Source: Pontiella sp.
GTDB taxonomy: Bacteria > Verrucomicrobiota > Kiritimatiellia > Kiritimatiellales > Pontiellaceae
NCBI GenBank assembly: GCA_029939385.1
Contig: JAOZSZ010000038.1
Location: forward strand, 1 to 9,409
Direction: 5' to 3'
DNA: 9,409 nucleotides
Part shown: positions 6,822 through 9,409 of the stretch, in pieces
Layout: every line of letters begins with the position of its first letter
Numbering within the stretch: the first letter of the stretch is position 1
The notes under the pieces: generated by a model
Told to the model about the DNA's origin: nothing
What the model saw: the letters and a program-made list of their open reading frames with translations, nothing else
Database searches by the model: none
Program-made: the position numbers and the translations under genes

Positions 6822-9409
6822 TCATTCGCCCCTCGTTTGTTTTAGATAGGTTGCTGCTTGGGTTGCCGCCGCTCCGGCGTGTAATACGGTGTCAGGAATA
6901 TCCCGCACGCCAATAATGGCGCCCGCGGCAAAGAGTCCGTCGATGTTGGTTTTCCCTGGTTCACTGATTGGATCTGGCTCGCAAACATACTGGTGTTCGT
7001 CGGCTTCAAGTTCTCCAGGTTTAAAGAGGCCAAAGGCTTCGGTGTTCGGCAGGAATCCGACGGTCAGAACAACGAGGTCGTGCTCGCGTTTTCCAAGGCC
7101 ACCTTTGCCTTCCATATCTTCGTAGTGCAGCTCCATGTTGCCGTTTTCAAGCTGCGTAATGCGCGAGGCTTTGCCTTTCACAAATTCAACGCCCATGCTC
7201 TTCGATTGTTCGTAGAACTCATCATAGCCCTTACCGAAGGCGCGGACGTCGATATAATAGATCGTCACATCAGCAAGCGGCAACGCCCCCATTACAAGCT
7301 GGGCGTGTTTGACCGAATACATACAGCCGATCCGGCAGCAGAGCGGGTTGCAGACCGTGAGGTCGCGCGAACCATTACAGAGTACGATGGCAATGCTTTC
7401 GGGCTCTTTTCCGTCGGAGGGGCGTAATACACTATTGTATGGGCGGGTCGGGGCGAGTAGCCGGTCCATTTGCAGCCCATCGATCACATCGGGGATGCGG
7501 CCATAGCCGAGCAACTCTTTTGCGCCCGGGTCGAGAACTTCATAGCCCGTGGAGAGGACTACGGCGCCGACGGTTAGACTTCTTGGACGTTCACTCATCG
7601 TGAAATCGATGCAGAAGGCGGGGCAAATATTCACGCACTCCATGCACTGCGAGCATTCCCCGCAATTCATACAGCGGTGTGCTTCCTGGCGTGCTTCCTC
7701 CTCGGTCATAACGCTTTCATAGCAGTCGAACGTTTGCTTTCGCTCTTCAAGCGGCATCATGGGCTGGAGCACCGGCGAGCGGGACTTAAAGTTTTTAGCC
7801 TCTTCAAGCACCAGATCCTTATCGGTCTTTTCTAGCAAAAAGTCAGTGTCGAATGGGGCGTCGAGCGATTCCCCTTTGAGGTGGAGATCCATATAGAAGG
7901 CAGCGCGGCGGCCCTGTGCGATGGCGTTGACGATCATCGTTGGGTTGGTAACGCAGTCTCCGCCGGCAAAGATGGCAGGGTCTTCAGTTTGTAGTGTCTT
8001 TTCATTGGAATGAAGCAAACCCCATTCGCTTTTGATTTCATCCACAAAGTCGGTGGTGGAAGGTTGCAGGCCAATGGCGCGGATGGCGAAGTCAATCGGA
8101 AGGGTGGTTTCGGAGCCTTCGATCACCTGTGGGCGGCGGCGGCCAGAATCATCGGGCTCGCCCAGTTCCATTTTAAGCACTTCAATGGCTTCGAGCTTTC
8201 CGTTGCTTCCGATGAAGCCTTTGGGAGCGGCGAGGAGCATGAGTTCAACCCCTTCATCAATTGCGCCCTCCACTTCCCAGTCGTGTGCCGGCATTTCATC
8301 GCGGCCACGACGGTAGAGAATAATCACTTTCTTCGCGCCCATCCGAATGGCCGAGCGGGCGGGGTCCATGGCGGAGTTGCCGCCCCCGATGACCATTACA
8401 ATTTTACCCTTTACCTCGGGCGGGGCATCACCAATTTTGGTTTCGCGTAGGAATTCCATGCAGCCCATCACGCCAGAGAGCTCTTCTCCGTCGATGCCAA
8501 GCTTCCGTTCATCCGAAGCACCCGTTGCAACAAAGATGGCGTCGAAGCCTTGCTCCTTGAGGCTTGCCGCGGATTTTACACGGGTATTGCATTGGATCTC
8601 AACACCGAGTGCGGTGACGTTTTTAATGTCACGATCCACAATATCATTTGGAAGACGATAGGCCGGAATCGCGGTGCGTAACATGCCGCCGGCTTGGGTT
8701 TCGGCTTCAAAGATCGTGACTTGGTGGCCGTTGCGGGCCAGATAGAAGGCGGCGCTAAGCCCGGCAGGGCCGGAGCCAACGATGCCGATCTTCGTTTTTA
8801 GCTGCTCTTCAACGGGGCCGTATTCCGGCTCGGGGTGCTCGTCGTAATAGTCGTCGGAGAAGAAGCGCTTGATCCCGCGGATATGAACGGTTTCCTCTTT
8901 TCCACAGCGGGTGCAGTCCTCTTCGCAGGGGGCGTAGCAGGCGCGCGCCAAACTTCCAACCAAGGGCGCATTTTCGAGGTGCAGGTTGAAGGCTTCTTTA
9001 TAGCGTCCCGCGCGGACGAGCGCGATATAGCCGCTGGCCTTGACGTTGGAGGGGCAAGTAAAGGTGCAGGGCGCTTCGCCGCGGCGGTCGATCACCGCCG
9101 TTTTTGGCACGGCTTGAGGGAAGGGGATGTGGGCCACGCGGCGCGTGACGAGGTTGTAGTTGTATTCGTCGGGAACGGTGATCGTGCAGATCTCTTCGCA
9201 CTGGCCACAACCGGTACAGGCATCGAAGTCGACGTAAGAGGCTTTTTGGTGCATCTCGATGGCAAAGCTACCGTCGGTGCTACGCGTGATTTCGTCCACC
9301 TCGGTGTAAACCTTCACGTCGATATTAGGATGGTGAGCCGCGGCCGCCATTTTTGGGGTTATGATGCAGCTGGCGCAGTCGAGCGTCGGGAAAACCTTGC
9401 TCAAGAGAA
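6822..9409 (-). CDS. Large HdrA with inserted NfnL/GltD-like domain (HdrL-type), 5' partial
   Basis: The frame is open to the right edge; the TTG at 9402-9404 lies within a conserved HdrA segment (S-K-V-F-P-T-L-D-C), so the true start is outside. Numbering from that codon: residues 10-75 are the HdrA internal ferredoxin region (C10, C13, P-K-M, then C63, C66, C69, C73). Residues about 105-505 (roughly 7890-9092) are a GltD/NfnL module with its N-terminal iron-sulfur part (C113, C117, C160, C164), FAD motif G210-S-G-P-A-G and NAD(P)H motif G340-G-G-N-S-A. A cysteine cluster follows (C578, C581, C584, C587, C590, C594). Residues 607-860 return to HdrA: C676 in C-N-G-S-R, then C689, C690, C694, and the final FAD contact G-V-R-D-I-P. 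The protein probably exchanges electrons with NAD(P)H and may bifurcate them at FAD. It is likely first, or early, in the operon. Architecture is confident; substrates are inferred. Confidence 0.88.
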   Translation of the reverse strand, partial: LLSKVFPTLDCASCIITPKMAAAAHHPNIDVKVYTEVDEITRSTDGSFAIEMHQKASYVDFDACTGCGQCEEICTITVPDEYNYNLVTRRVAHIPFPQAVPKTAVIDRRGEAPCTFTCPSNVKASGYIALVRAGRYKEAFNLHLENAPLVGSLARACYAPCEEDCTRCGKEETVHIRGIKRFFSDDYYDEHPEPEYGPVEEQLKTKIGIVGSGPAGLSAAFYLARNGHQVTIFEAETQAGGMLRTAIPAYRLPNDIVDRDIKNVTALGVEIQCNTRVKSAASLKEQGFDAIFVATGASDERKLGIDGEELSGVMGCMEFLRETKIGDAPPEVKGKIVMVIGGGNSAMDPARSAIRMGAKKVIILYRRGRDEMPAHDWEVEGAIDEGVELMLLAAPKGFIGSNGKLEAIEVLKMELGEPDDSGRRRPQVIEGSETTLPIDFAIRAIGLQPSTTDFVDEIKSEWGLLHSNEKTLQTEDPAIFAGGDCVTNPTMIVNAIAQGRRAAFYMDLHLKGESLDAPFDTDFLLEKTDKDLVLEEAKNFKSRSPVLQPMMPLEERKQTFDCYESVMTEEEARQEAHRCMNCGECSQCMECVNICPAFCIDFTMSERPRSLTVGAVVLSTGYEVLDPGAKELLGYGRIPDVIDGLQMDRLLAPTRPYNSVLRPSDGKEPESIAIVLCNGSRDLTVCNPLCCRIGCMYSVKHAQLVMGALPLADVTIYYIDVRAFGKGYDEFYEQSKSMGVEFVKGKASRITQLENGNMELHYEDMEGKGGLGKREHDLVVLTVGFLPNTEAFGLFKPGELEADEHQYVCEPDPISEPGKTNIDGLFAAGAIIGVRDIPDTVLHAGAAATQAATYLKQTRGE

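Noticed and set aside
8010..8450. Plus-strand open frame of 146 codons opposite the large HdrA
   Set aside because: It is the antisense shadow of the NfnL-like domain, with no recognisable motif; other long antisense frames in hemL, hdrA and the HdrB-like gene are rejected for the same reason.
9402..9404. TTG as the start codon of the large HdrA
   Set aside because: The frame continues to the window edge and the codon lies inside a conserved HdrA segment, so the gene is cut by the window.
3344..9409. Reading the operon as a QmoABC complex of sulfate reduction
   Set aside because: No membrane-bound QmoC-type subunit and no aprAB genes are visible, while HdrC and HdrB-like genes and the NfnL insertion fit a soluble Hdr set better. 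It remains a distant alternative for the origin of the compact HdrA.

Overview
The window (9409 bases, moderate G+C) comes from a bacterial chromosome. It holds seven protein genes on both strands. The two largest blocks are household genes (hemL, serS) and a set of Hdr-type flavin/iron-sulfur subunits, so the host is very probably an anaerobe, or descends from one. It makes tetrapyrroles by the C5 (glutamyl-tRNA) route. Nothing here fixes the phylum; a PVC-group or deltaproteobacterial relative is only a guess from the Hdr architecture.

Layout. (1) 1-609, plus strand: the end of a protein with two STAS domains, cut by the left edge. (2) 665-1930, minus strand: hemL, convergent with the STAS gene. 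(3) 1931-2036: a short divergent promoter region. (4) 2037-3302, plus strand: serS. (5) 3311-3335: a perfect 11-bp hairpin between convergent genes, likely a two-way terminator. (6) 3344-9409, minus strand: an Hdr operon, read from right to left. Its order is a large HdrA protein with an NfnL/GltD-like domain inside it (5' end off the window), a 190-bp gap with an inverted-repeat element, a second compact HdrA, an 89-residue winged-helix-like protein without cysteine, a short HdrC, and an HdrB-like protein. From the second HdrA onward the genes overlap by 4 and 8 bases or are 9 bases apart, so they are probably translationally coupled.

How the genes may work together (inference): the NfnL-like module would exchange electrons with NAD(P)H and pass them through FAD and iron-sulfur clusters of the two HdrA proteins and HdrC to the HdrB-like subunit. 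All visible subunits look soluble. No hydrogenase, MvhD, FlxABCD or membrane-anchor gene is seen in the window. Several expected cluster ligands are replaced: the whole first CCG motif of HdrB, one cysteine in the last ferredoxin motif of the compact HdrA, and one cysteine in the FAD-proximal motif of the large HdrA. Together with the cysteine-free winged-helix gene inside the operon, these make the Hdr set the most interesting part of the window: a recognisable but unusual Hdr complex whose partners and substrate cannot be read from the sequence.
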